From assembly GCA_944320385.1 (NCBI GenBank), contig CALUHH010000006.1:18802-82801 (forward strand): DNA of 64,000 bases. The letters are read 5' to 3'. Source of the DNA: an uncultured Atopobiaceae bacterium (lineage in GTDB: Bacteria; Actinomycetota; Coriobacteriia; Coriobacteriales; Atopobiaceae). The notes beneath the pieces were generated by a model that saw only the letters and a program-made list of their open reading frames with translations, ran no database searches and was not told the DNA's origin. The stretch's first letter is position 1; each line of letters opens with the position of its first letter. Shown here piece by piece: positions 30,210 to 38,537 of the stretch. The translations under genes were made by a program, and so were the position numbers.

Positions 30210-31280
30210 GTGTCGCACTACACCCCAACAGCACCAACGGTCTCCGTTCTCATGGCGTCCCTCGACGCCGAGAAGACCGTGCGTCGCTGCGTGGAGAGCC
30301 TCCAGGGGCAGACCCTCGCCAACTTCGAGCTCGTCGTCGTTGACGCCGGCTCGACCGACGGCACGCTCCGCCAGCTCGACGCCCTCGCCGAGCGCGACAT
30401 GCGCGTCCTCGTGACGCGCGCCGACGGGTGCACCCGCGCCGAGGCCCTCGGCCTCGCCCTCGATCGCGCCCGCGGCCGCTACCTCCTCGTCATGGACGAC
30501 GACGGCTGGGCGGACCGCACGATGCTCGCCGACCTCGTCGGCCGCGCGGAGGGCGCCTCCCTCGACCTCGTCATAGGGGGCTTCTCGCTCGCGATGGTGA
30601 CGCGGGAGGGAAGGGCCCCGGAGACGGTCGCCTCCGCCGAGGACGAGGTCTTTGCCACCCAGCACGACTTCCGCTCCGCCGCCTGGCGCCTCTTTGCCGA
30701 CGGGCAGCTCCTGCCTACGTGCGCCAAGCTCTTCTCGCTCGCCTTTGTGGAGGAGCATGGCGTGGCCTTCTCGGAGCAGGGGCGCTACGGCCACGCCTTC
30801 GTCCTCGGCTGTCTGCGCGACGCCGAGCGCGTGGGCGTGCTCGGCGGCTGCTGCTACCACGTGGCGCGCCGCCTCTCCGGCACCCTCGGAGGCCCCGTCG
30901 TCCAGCGCGGCTACCGCCGGCTGGAGGACGAGCACTCCGCCCTTCTCGACCTCTACCGCCACTGGGGCCTCGAGGGGGACGCCGCCAGCATGGAGATGCT
31001 CCAGAGCCGCTACGTCGAGCAGCTCGCGGGCTGCATCGAGGCCGTGTGCGGCAGGGGGAGCCGCGTGCCGTCCGGCGAGCAGCGCCGCATCGTCTCTGAG
31101 ATGATCGACACCGACCGCGCCCAGGTCGCCGCGAGCGTCGCCCACCCCCGGAGCACCGCGGTGCGGGCCCTGATGGCGCCCATCCGCGCCCGCAACGCAG
31201 CGCTGGTGTGCGTGCAGACCAGGCTGCTGTCCCTGCTGCACCCCGGCATCGCCGACGTGACGCCCGACCTCTTTGCGTGA
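30210..31280 (+). CDS. Glycosyltransferase family 2
   Basis: A GT-A fold transferase of 356 residues, likely acting on cell-surface glycans. VSVLMASLDAEKTVRRCVESL and FELVVVDAGSTDGTL are the N-terminal nucleotide-sugar motifs, and LLVMDDDGWADRTM contains the metal-binding DxD. GTG start after GGAAGGA. The C-terminal half (from about residue 230) is helical and not characteristic. Acceptor and sugar are unknown. It is followed by the glycyl radical enzyme, with a 112-base gap that suggests separate control. Confidence 0.85.
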   Translation: MSHYTPTAPTVSVLMASLDAEKTVRRCVESLQGQTLANFELVVVDAGSTDGTLRQLDALAERDMRVLVTRADGCTRAEALGLALDRARGRYLLVMDDDGWADRTMLADLVGRAEGASLDLVIGGFSLAMVTREGRAPETVASAEDEVFATQHDFRSAAWRLFADGQLLPTCAKLFSLAFVEEHGVAFSEQGRYGHAFVLGCLRDAERVGVLGGCCYHVARRLSGTLGGPVVQRGYRRLEDEHSALLDLYRHWGLEGDAASMEMLQSRYVEQLAGCIEAVCGRGSRVPSGEQRRIVSEMIDTDRAQVAASVAHPRSTAVRALMAPIRARNAALVCVQTRLLSLLHPGIADVTPDLFA

Positions 31281-31392
31281 CGGCCGGGGCCTGCCGTCCT
31301 TCTCGGCCCCCGTGGCCCGGTTCCTGACCTCCGCAGGGGGGTGGCGCCCCCCGCCCTGCTACACTGTGCCCAGTGACGACCGAAGGAGGATC

Positions 31393-33729
31393 ATGCTCAC
31401 GCCCCGCACCCAGCGCATCAAAGACGGCCTCTTTGCCCATCCGCGGCAGATCTCGCTCGAGCGCGCCCTGCTCTACCGCGAGAGTTACCTCCAGACCGAG
31501 GGCGAGCCGCCGGTCATGCGCCGGGCGCGTGCCTTTGCCCACCTCCTCGAGAACCACCGGATCGTGCTCGACGGCGACGACCTGCTCGCGGGAAACCGCA
31601 CGCCTACGCCGCGTGCCGGCGTGCTCTCGCCGGAGATGTCGCCCTACTGGATCATGGACGAGCTCGACCAGTTCCCGGTGCGCCCGCAGGACACCTTTGA
31701 GATGAGCGAGCAGGACAAGCGCACGTACCGCGAGGTGCTCTACCCCTTCTGGGCCGGTCGGAGCCTGAACGACTGGTACCGCGCCCACCGGCCCGCGGAC
31801 GTGGCGGACGCCGAGGCCGAGCGCGTCTTCGCCGTGGCGCAGACCGACAAGGGCCAGGGTCACATCATCGCCGACATCCCCGAGGTGCTCGACCGCGGCC
31901 TCGGCGCGCTGCTCGCCGACGTCAGCGCCCGGCGCGACGCCCGCCCGGGCAACGACTTCCTGCGCGCGAGCGCCCTCTGCGTCGAGGCGCTGATCGCCTA
32001 CGTGCGCCGCTACGAGGCCGTCGTGCGCGCCGCGGCCGAGGGGCGCGCCACCGAGGACGCCCATGCGGACGTGGCGCTGCCGTCCACCCCGGAGCGCGCG
32101 GCCGAGCTTGCGCGCCTGGCAGACGTGCTCGCCCACGTGGCGACCGAGCCCTGCCGCGACCTCTATGACGCCCTCCAGCTGACGTGGCTCGTCTGCGTGG
32201 CGCTGCAGCACGAGTCCAACGCGAGCTCCATCAGCCTGGGTCGCATGGACCAGTACCTCCTGCCGTACTGGCGCGCGAGCGTGGCGGCCGGCACGAGCGA
32301 GGCCGAGGTCCGCGAGCTGCTGCAGTGCTTCTACCTCAAGACCAACACGGTGGTCTTTGTGCGCTCCACCGAGAGCGCCCGCTTCTTCGCGGGCTTTCCC
32401 ACGGGCTACAACCTCGTGGTGGGCGGTGTGGACGCCAAGGGCGACGACGCCAGCAACGAGCTCTCCGAGCTGCTGCTCGACCTCCAGCGCGACACGCGCC
32501 TGCCCCAGCCCAACCTCAGCGTGCGCCTGCACGCCGGCACGCCCGACGCGCTTCTGCACAAGGCGGCCGAGGTCGTGCGTCTGGGCGACGGGCTTCCGCA
32601 GTGCTTCAACGACGAGGTCAACGTCGAGTCCTTCGTGCGCCGCGGCGTGAACCTCCCCGACGCGCGCGACTACGCCGTCGTGGGCTGCGTGGAGCTCTCC
32701 ATCCCCGGCCGCATGTACGGCCTGCACGACATCTGCATGTTCAACATGATGCGCTGCCTCGAGCTGGCCATGACGGCCCACCCCGAGGGCTTTGCAAGCT
32801 ACGAGGACCTCGAGGCCGAGGTCGCGCGCACGATCGACCACTACGTCGCGCTCATGGTGCGCGGCTGCAACGTCTGCGACGAGGCGCACCGCGAGACCTC
32901 GCCCACGCCGCTGCTCTCAACGCTCGTGCACGACTCCCTCGAGCGCGGCGCGGACATCACCGCGGGAGGCGCGCGCTACAACCCCTCCGGCGTCCAGGGC
33001 GTGGGCACCGCCAACCTCGCCGACTCGCTCTACGCGGTCAAGAAGGCCGTCTTCGAGGAGGGGGCGCTCTCCTGGGGCGAGCTGCTCGCCATGCTCGCGC
33101 GCGACTGGTCCGGCCCGGGCGACGAGGTCTGGCGCCAGCGCCTGGTCAACCGCTACGCCAAGTACGGCAACGACGTCGACGAGGTGGACCAGATCGGCCG
33201 CCGCTTCCTCGCTCACTACGGCCAGGAGGTCGAGAAGTACGAGAACCCCCGCGGCGGCCACTTCCAGCCGGGCAGCTACACCGTCTCGGCCCACATCCCG
33301 CTCGGGGCCGCGGTGGGCGCCACGCCGGACGGGCGGCGCGCCGGCGAGCAGCTGGCCGACGGCGGCCTCTCGCCGATGGTGGGGCGCGACAAGAACGGCC
33401 CCACCGCGAGCCTGCTCTCGGTCTCAAAGCTCGAGAACGTGCGCGACACCAACGGGTCGCTGCTCAACGTCAAGTTCTCGCCGTCCACGCTGGAGGGCGA
33501 GGCGGGCCTCGCGCGCCTGATGGCGTACCTGCGCAGCTTCTGCCGCCTGGGCATCCAGCACATCCAGTTCAACGTGGTCGACCGCGCCACGCTGATCGAC
33601 GCCCAGGAGCACCCCGAGGACCACCGCGACCTCGTGGTGCGCGTGGCCGGCTACTCGGCGATGTTCGTCGAGCTCGCCCGCGCCATCCAGGACGACATCA
33701 TCAACCGCACCGAGCACGAGCTGGGCTGA
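31393..33729 (+). CDS. Glycyl radical enzyme of unassigned substrate
   Basis: An anaerobic enzyme of the pyruvate formate-lyase superfamily, active only after a radical is installed on a C-terminal Gly. The ATG at 31393 follows GAAGGAGGA; 778 residues. Catalytic Cys432 lies in VVGCVELS; Gly753 lies in the RVAGYSAMFVE loop. A Glu two residues after the Cys (C-V-E) is the pattern of dehydratase/lyase members such as glycerol, hydroxyproline or choline enzymes. True PFL has CC at this point. Another conserved stretch is ITAGGARYNPSGVQGVG. Length fits the dehydratase-like and PflD/YbiW-like groups and is too short for arylacetate decarboxylases (about 900). No microcompartment genes or small subunit lie nearby. 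The activase follows four bases later. Confidence 0.9.
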   Translation: MLTPRTQRIKDGLFAHPRQISLERALLYRESYLQTEGEPPVMRRARAFAHLLENHRIVLDGDDLLAGNRTPTPRAGVLSPEMSPYWIMDELDQFPVRPQDTFEMSEQDKRTYREVLYPFWAGRSLNDWYRAHRPADVADAEAERVFAVAQTDKGQGHIIADIPEVLDRGLGALLADVSARRDARPGNDFLRASALCVEALIAYVRRYEAVVRAAAEGRATEDAHADVALPSTPERAAELARLADVLAHVATEPCRDLYDALQLTWLVCVALQHESNASSISLGRMDQYLLPYWRASVAAGTSEAEVRELLQCFYLKTNTVVFVRSTESARFFAGFPTGYNLVVGGVDAKGDDASNELSELLLDLQRDTRLPQPNLSVRLHAGTPDALLHKAAEVVRLGDGLPQCFNDEVNVESFVRRGVNLPDARDYAVVGCVELSIPGRMYGLHDICMFNMMRCLELAMTAHPEGFASYEDLEAEVARTIDHYVALMVRGCNVCDEAHRETSPTPLLSTLVHDSLERGADITAGGARYNPSGVQGVGTANLADSLYAVKKAVFEEGALSWGELLAMLARDWSGPGDEVWRQRLVNRYAKYGNDVDEVDQIGRRFLAHYGQEVEKYENPRGGHFQPGSYTVSAHIPLGAAVGATPDGRRAGEQLADGGLSPMVGRDKNGPTASLLSVSKLENVRDTNGSLLNVKFSPSTLEGEAGLARLMAYLRSFCRLGIQHIQFNVVDRATLIDAQEHPEDHRDLVVRVAGYSAMFVELARAIQDDIINRTEHELG

Positions 33730-33733
33730 CGGC

Positions 33734-34606
33734 ATGGAGACGTCCCCCGGCCAGGGCGCCGGCCCCACCGCCACGGTCACCAACGTCCAGCGCTTCTCGC
33801 TGCACGACGGGGGCGGCATCCGCACGGTGGTCTTCCTCAAGGGCTGCCCCTTCCGCTGCCCGTGGTGCTGCAACCCCGAGAACCTCTCGCCCGAGCCCGA
33901 GGTCTCGCTCAGGGAGCGTCTCTGCATCCGCTGCTCGCCGCGCCCGGGCGGGGCGCCGTGCGCCACGGCGCCCGAGGACTGCCCCACGGGCGCCAAGGAG
34001 CTGCTCGGCCGTGCGCGCGCCGTCGACGACCTCGTGGCCGAGGTCGCGCGCGACCGGGCGTTTTTCGAGGAGAGCGGCGGCGGGGTGACGGTCTCCGGCG
34101 GGGAGTGCCTGCTGCGGCAGGACTTCCTCTGCGCCTTCCTCGAGGCGTGCCGCGCCGCGGGTATCCCCACGGCCGTGGAGACCACGCTCGCGCTGCCGCT
34201 CGCGGACCCGGCGCGGCTCGTCGCGGCCTGCGACGTCCTTCTCGTTGACTTCAAGATCGCCGACCGGGCGCGGAGCCTCGCGGTCACGGGGATAGACCCG
34301 GACGTGCGCGACGCCAACCTCCGCGCCGTCCTGGCCCTGGGGGCGCGCGTGGTGGCGCGCATGCCCGTCATCCCCGGCTTCACCGACGACGAGGCCTGCG
34401 TGGCCGCCAATGCGGAGCGCATCGCCGAGCTGGGCGTCGGCCGCGTGGACGTGCTGCCGTTCCACCAGCTGGGGGAGGGCAAGTACGACTCGCTCGGCCG
34501 CGCCTACGACCTCCGCGGCGTCCCCCAGCTCTCCGACGCCGACGTCGCGGGCGTGGTCGCGCGCTGCGAGGCGGCCGGGCTCCGCGCCGTGGCGCGCGGG
34601 GAGTAG
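33734..34606 (+). CDS. Glycyl radical enzyme activating protein (radical SAM)
   Basis: Uses SAM and a [4Fe-4S] cluster to abstract H from the Gly of its partner. 290 residues, in the glycyl radical activase family. The radical SAM motif is C38-x3-C42-x2-C45 in KGCPFRCPWCCNPE. GVTVSGGECLLRQDF is the GGE motif. Most dehydratase-class activases carry a ferredoxin-like insert with two regular CxxCxxC sets. Here the insert holds only four widely spaced Cys (LCIRC...PC...DCPTG), so its extra cluster, if any, is atypical. It is co-transcribed with the enzyme. Confidence 0.9.
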   Translation: METSPGQGAGPTATVTNVQRFSLHDGGGIRTVVFLKGCPFRCPWCCNPENLSPEPEVSLRERLCIRCSPRPGGAPCATAPEDCPTGAKELLGRARAVDDLVAEVARDRAFFEESGGGVTVSGGECLLRQDFLCAFLEACRAAGIPTAVETTLALPLADPARLVAACDVLLVDFKIADRARSLAVTGIDPDVRDANLRAVLALGARVVARMPVIPGFTDDEACVAANAERIAELGVGRVDVLPFHQLGEGKYDSLGRAYDLRGVPQLSDADVAGVVARCEAAGLRAVARGE

Positions 34607-34642
34607 CGCCGCGAGCCCGCGTCCTTCTCGCCCTGTCTTGGG

Positions 34643-34778
34643 GGGTATGTACACCCTGCCTTTAGGGTATGTACACCGCCCCCGTTTAGGTGGTCTACGT
34701 TTGCGCAGGTAGATGAGCTGCCGAGAAGAGCGTGCGGCCCGGGAAGTGTACATACCCTCGGAGGCGGTGTACATACCC
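34643..34778. repeat. Four GGGTATGTACACC repeats, two direct and two inverted
   Basis: GGGTATGTACACC occurs at 34643-34655 and 34665-34677. Its reverse complement occurs at 34746-34757 (12 of 13 bases) and 34766-34778. The two pairs face each other around a 68-base centre containing GCTGCCGAGAAGA. This sits between the ends of the convergent activase and glycosyltransferase genes and may act as a two-way terminator or BIME-like element. Confidence 0.8.
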
Positions 34779-34806
34779 TCCAAGGGGCCTCGTCTGGCGC
34801 CCGGCC

Positions 34807-35925
34807 CTACACGCGCCCGCCGCGCCGCCGCCGGCGCAGCGTCTCGAGCGCAAACGAGAGCCCGCCCGAGCGCACGCGGTAGACCGCCTCGCGCCCGAGC
34901 CGCGCATAGTAGGAGAGCTTTCCGGAACGCGGCAGCTTGAGCCCGCGCACGCGCGCGAACAGGCGCTTGCCCGCGGGGCTCACGAGGGAGCTCTTGAGCA
35001 CCAGGCCCGCGTCGAGACGCCCCATCGAGCTCTCGAGCAGGCCGCGCACCTCGGGGGCGTCCTCGCCGACGGCGCTCGCGGTGATGAGGGCGTAGTTGAC
35101 GCCGCGCAGCGCCAGCGCCTCGAGCACGCGCCGGTCGTCTACGCCGGCACGCTCCGCGGCGTCCATCATGTCGTTCCAGCGCTCGAGCGGCACGCGCGGG
35201 GAGCGCGCGGTGAAGCTCTCCGCCTCGTCGAGGTCGCGCTCGTGGTAGCAGTAGCCCGGCTCGTCGGTGTAGGCGATGCGGTCCGTGCGGCAGAGCGTCT
35301 CAACGAGGAAGGGGTTGTCAGCCCAGCCCGCGCCGGGGATCTCCAGGAAGCGGACGTCCTTCTCCACGAGAAAGCCGCGCCGGTAGAGAGCCGACCAGAT
35401 GGCCGGGTGGTGCAGCATCAGCTCGATGCCGTCCCCCACGGGGAAGGGCTGCGCGGCGGGCTGGACGCGCCCCTGGTAGGGGCAGGCAACGCGCACCGGC
35501 GCCCCGCCGTCCGCGCCGGGGAAGACGCGCCAGTAGGGGGCCTTCACCACGTCGACGCCCGCGGTGCCGCCGTAGCGCGCCGCGCAGGCGAGAAGCCCCG
35601 CGACCCACCCGGGCTCCACGGTGTCGTCCGGCTCCACGATCGCCACCCAGGCCCCGCGCGCGAGCGCGATGCCGCGGTTGCAGGAGGCCCCGTAGCCCTC
35701 GTTGGGCTTCTCCACGACCACGTAGCGGGCGTCGCGGGCCGCATGCTCGCGCGCGATGGCGGCCGACCCGTCGGTGGGCCCGTCGTTCACGCAGATGATC
35801 TCCAGCTCGCGGTGCGTCTGCGCCTCGACGCTGCGCAGGCACGCGTCGAGGGTCGCCTCCACGTTGTAGATGGGGATGACAACGGACACGAGGTCGTGCT
35901 CGGTGGGTGTGGAGGTGGTGCTCAT
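34807..35925 (-). CDS. Glycosyltransferase family 2, EpsJ-like
   Basis: A 372-residue transferase for cell-wall or capsule glycans. Motifs are DLVSVVIPIYNVEATLDACL, LEIICVNDGPTDGSAAI, VVVEKPNEGYGASCNRGI and AIVEPDDTVEPGW (the metal-binding region, with EPDD in place of DSDD). The C-terminus is basic (ETLRRRRRGG), as in proteins that touch the membrane. It is divergent from the next glycosyltransferase with an 80-base shared promoter region. Confidence 0.85.
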   Translation of the reverse strand: MSTTSTPTEHDLVSVVIPIYNVEATLDACLRSVEAQTHRELEIICVNDGPTDGSAAIAREHAARDARYVVVEKPNEGYGASCNRGIALARGAWVAIVEPDDTVEPGWVAGLLACAARYGGTAGVDVVKAPYWRVFPGADGGAPVRVACPYQGRVQPAAQPFPVGDGIELMLHHPAIWSALYRRGFLVEKDVRFLEIPGAGWADNPFLVETLCRTDRIAYTDEPGYCYHERDLDEAESFTARSPRVPLERWNDMMDAAERAGVDDRRVLEALALRGVNYALITASAVGEDAPEVRGLLESSMGRLDAGLVLKSSLVSPAGKRLFARVRGLKLPRSGKLSYYARLGREAVYRVRSGGLSFALETLRRRRRGGRV

Positions 35926-35960
35926 GTGCCCCCTGTCTTTGGGCCGGCGCGGTCGTACCC

Positions 35961-35966
35961 TATACT
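35961..35966 (+). promoter_or_regulatory. Probable -10 element for the 36006 glycosyltransferase
   Basis: TATACT, followed by another TATAC, in the divergent spacer. TTTGGG at 35938-35943 gives a 17-base spacing but a poor -35. Confidence 0.4.
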
Positions 35967-36005
35967 ATACGCGGCGTGTGGCGGCGACGAGCGAAGGGAG
36001 TGGGG

Positions 36006-36998
36006 ATGAGGCGCCTGGCCATCGTGATCGTGACCTTCAAGCGCCAGGAGCTCCTGGCAGGGCTGCTGGACTCTATCCTCGGCCTCACGCGCGCGCCCTG
36101 GCGCGTGGTCGTCGTCGACAACGAGAACTCCGCGCAGACGGCCGCCCTGGTGGCCGACTTCGCCGCGCGCGTCGACGCCCAGTGGCCGCCCGCCGCCGAC
36201 GACCCGGACGCCGAGGGGGGCGCCTCCCGCGTGGTCTACGACCCCATGGAGACCAACACCGGCGGCTCCGGCGGCTTCTCCGAGGGCGTGCGCCGCGCCT
36301 TCGAGCTGGGCGCGGAGTGGTTCTGGGTCATGGACGACGACGTCGCCGTGCTGCCCGAGGGCCTCGAGGCGCTGGAGCGCTGGAGCGGCGAGGCGGACGC
36401 CATCATGGGCCAGCGCCGTGACTTCGACGGCGGCCACTTCTTCTGGCAGCACCGCTTCTGGCCGGCCCTTGCCATCTACAACCCGCTCTCGCGCGACGGC
36501 TGGCGCCCCGGCGAGCGCTACAAGCTGGCAAACGCCCTGTGCTTTGAGGGCGGGTGCTTCTCGCGCCGGGTGGTCGAGAAGGTCGGACTGCCCGACGCCC
36601 GCTTCTTCATCTACCTGGACGACGCCCTCTACGGCTACCTGGCGAGCAAGGTGGGTCCGGTCATCTACGTGCCCGACTACGTGCTCTCGCGCCGCCGCGA
36701 GGTGGCCAACAAGGAGATCGGCTCGGTGCGCCAGCTCAACTCCACGTCGGACATGACGCGCTACTACATCACGCGCAACCGCGGCTACCTGGCGCGCTAC
36801 TTCAAGCTCTACGGGGACTACTCCGCGCCCGGCTTTGCCGTGGGGACGGCGCTCACCTTCGCCAAGGAGCTCGTGCGCCTGCTCATCGTGGACCGTGACC
36901 ATCTGAGAAGCGGCATGGCGCGCCTCGTCGCCGGGCACCGCGACGCGCGGGCGATCCTGCGCGACCCGTCGTGGGAGCCCATGCCGCCGCTGGCCTAG
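36006..36998 (+). CDS. Glycosyltransferase family 2, GlfT1/rhamnosyl-like
   Basis: A 330-residue transferase. ATG 36006 follows GGGAGTGGGG; the open frame upstream is non-coding. LAIVIVTFKRQELLAGLLDSI, VVVVDNENSAQT, TNTGGSGGFSEGV and WFWVMDDDVAVLPEGL match galactofuranosyl- and rhamnosyltransferases of Actinobacteria, where the TGGxGGF loop is a hallmark. FIYLDDALYGYLASK holds the catalytic acidic pair. Together with the divergent neighbour it may build a surface polysaccharide; no other glycan genes are close. Confidence 0.85.
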   Translation: MRRLAIVIVTFKRQELLAGLLDSILGLTRAPWRVVVVDNENSAQTAALVADFAARVDAQWPPAADDPDAEGGASRVVYDPMETNTGGSGGFSEGVRRAFELGAEWFWVMDDDVAVLPEGLEALERWSGEADAIMGQRRDFDGGHFFWQHRFWPALAIYNPLSRDGWRPGERYKLANALCFEGGCFSRRVVEKVGLPDARFFIYLDDALYGYLASKVGPVIYVPDYVLSRRREVANKEIGSVRQLNSTSDMTRYYITRNRGYLARYFKLYGDYSAPGFAVGTALTFAKELVRLLIVDRDHLRSGMARLVAGHRDARAILRDPSWEPMPPLA

Positions 36999-37003
36999 CC
37001 CGC

Positions 37004-37122
37004 GGGACGCCTGCCCCGGGTGGGACACTTACCCCGGGTGGGACACTTACCCCGGAGGTGTCTGTCCCACCAAATGGGACAGACACCTCCGGGGTAAGTG
37101 TCCCACCCGGGGCAGGCGTCCC
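37004..37122. repeat. Long inverted repeat with an internal 18-bp duplication
   Basis: The left side starts with GGGACGCCTGCC and the right side ends with its complement. Both sides continue through GGGTGGGACACTTACCCC and GGAGGTGTCTGTCCCA to a CCAAA centre at 37070-37074. The left arm carries GGGTGGGACACTTACCCC twice in tandem and the right arm once. Without the duplication, the stem would be about 48 bp and nearly perfect. It directly follows a glycosyltransferase gene. Confidence 0.85.
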
Positions 37123-37180
37123 AGCGTCCTGCAAAAACGTAAGAGGTGCCCCTGCGTTCGCCGGCCAGGGTCGCAAGGCG

Positions 37181-37186
37181 TACAAT
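37181..37186 (+). promoter_or_regulatory. Probable -10 element for the Fe-S protein and ychF
   Basis: TACAAT, with a GCCGAGAAGACC motif starting nine bases later. The -35 is weak. The position fits a leader of about 30 bases to the GTG start. Confidence 0.4.
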
Positions 37187-37225
37187 AAAAAGCTGCCGAG
37201 AAGACCATGGAGAGGGGATTGGCCC

Positions 37226-38527
37226 GTGGCCGAGAAACGCGACTTTCTTGACGAACTCATCGACCTGCAGAGCGACTGGCGGGCGCTCTCCGACCTGCCG
37301 AGCTCGATGGTGAGCTCGCTGGTGGACGACCCCGAGAACCGCAAGGTCTTCAACCCGGCGGACTACAAGGAGAAGCCGTTCGCCAACTCAAACCGCTGCC
37401 TGCGCGTGGCGTCGGAGCGCGAGGACGTCTGCTCGCGCTGCCTCGACGTCTGCCCGGTCGCCGGCGCGCTGAGGATTCACAAGAAGTCGGTCATCATCGG
37501 CGACGACTGCCGCAAGTGCGGCCTGTGCGCGTCGGTGTGCCCCACCGAGACCTTCTCCACGCGCCATCACACCCCGCGCCAGGTCTACGACAAGATCGCC
37601 CGCGCGGCGTCCGCCTACGAGCAGTGCTACGTCACGTGCACGCGCGCGCTCAAGCGCCTGCCCAAGGGCAACGAGGTCGTGCTCGCGTGCGTGGGCTCGG
37701 TGCCGCGCGACCTGTGGTTCTCCCTCATGGCGGACTACAACAACATCAGCATCTACCTGCCCGTGGGCATCTGCGACCGCTGCCGCACCACCACCGGCGA
37801 GGAGGTCTACTCCGACGCCATCGCCACGGCGGAGGAGTGGGCCGACGCGGGCATGGGCCTCGAGGTCGACGAGGCCGCGATGACCCACGAGTACACGCGC
37901 GCCTACAAGCGCAGCCAGTTTGTGAGCGGCGCCCTCCACTCCGCCGAGCGCCTGGTCACGCGCACCAACCCCGCGCTCGCGGGCGCCCAGGCCGTGGCGA
38001 AGAAGATCTCCGACCACAGCAAGCGCCTCGACCAGATCCAGCGCGACCTCGAGGCGGCGGTGGGGGCAAAGACCTCCAGCAACCGTCAGCGCTACCTCAC
38101 GCAGAGCCGCAAGCTCATGATGGGCGCGCTCCAGCGCGACGAGGGCCTCGCGGACTTTGTGAGGCTCGAGGTGCCCGTGTGCGACTCGAGCCTGTGCACC
38201 ATGTGCGGCGAGTGCGCCAAGGCGTGCACCACGCACGCCATCGACGTGGACCGGCGCGGCAACGTCACGGTCAAGAGCGCCTACTGCGTGAGCTGCGGCG
38301 CGTGCGTGACCGTGTGCGAGGACGGCGCGCTTGCGATGGAGCCGATGGACGTGCGCGAGCTCGTGGTGCCGGACAAGCTCGCCGAGGAGGTCAGGCGCAG
38401 GAAGGCGCAGGCCAAGGTCAAGGCCGAGGAGTACAAGGAGCTGGGCAAGCAGCAGCTGGGCCGCGTGGCGGACGTCCTGGAGAAGCTCGACGACGGCTCC
38501 GGCGACGCCGGGGACCAGAAGCAGTAA
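37226..38527 (+). CDS. Multi-cluster 4Fe-4S protein of unknown function
   Basis: A 433-residue soluble redox protein; I start it at GTG 37226, since the longer frame would translate the inverted repeat. An N-terminal ferredoxin module shows VCSRCLDVCP and CRKCGLCASVCP, and a C-terminal module shows LCTMCGECAKAC and CVSCGACVTVC, so up to four clusters are possible. The middle carries Cys in YVTCTRALKR, VVLACVGSVPRD and GICDRCRTTTGEE and has no family I recognise. A helical Lys/Glu-rich segment ends the protein. No membrane segment is seen. It may shuttle electrons for an unidentified partner. ychF starts ten bases after its stop. Confidence 0.8.
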   Translation: MAEKRDFLDELIDLQSDWRALSDLPSSMVSSLVDDPENRKVFNPADYKEKPFANSNRCLRVASEREDVCSRCLDVCPVAGALRIHKKSVIIGDDCRKCGLCASVCPTETFSTRHHTPRQVYDKIARAASAYEQCYVTCTRALKRLPKGNEVVLACVGSVPRDLWFSLMADYNNISIYLPVGICDRCRTTTGEEVYSDAIATAEEWADAGMGLEVDEAAMTHEYTRAYKRSQFVSGALHSAERLVTRTNPALAGAQAVAKKISDHSKRLDQIQRDLEAAVGAKTSSNRQRYLTQSRKLMMGALQRDEGLADFVRLEVPVCDSSLCTMCGECAKACTTHAIDVDRRGNVTVKSAYCVSCGACVTVCEDGALAMEPMDVRELVVPDKLAEEVRRRKAQAKVKAEEYKELGKQQLGRVADVLEKLDDGSGDAGDQKQ

Positions 38528-38537
38528 GGAGAAGAAC

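Noticed and set aside
36971..37225. N-terminal extension of the Fe-S protein with repeated GGTLTPEVSVP-like residues
   Set aside because: It would translate the long inverted repeat; the promoter-like TACAAT at 37181 and the GTG at 37226 make it non-coding.
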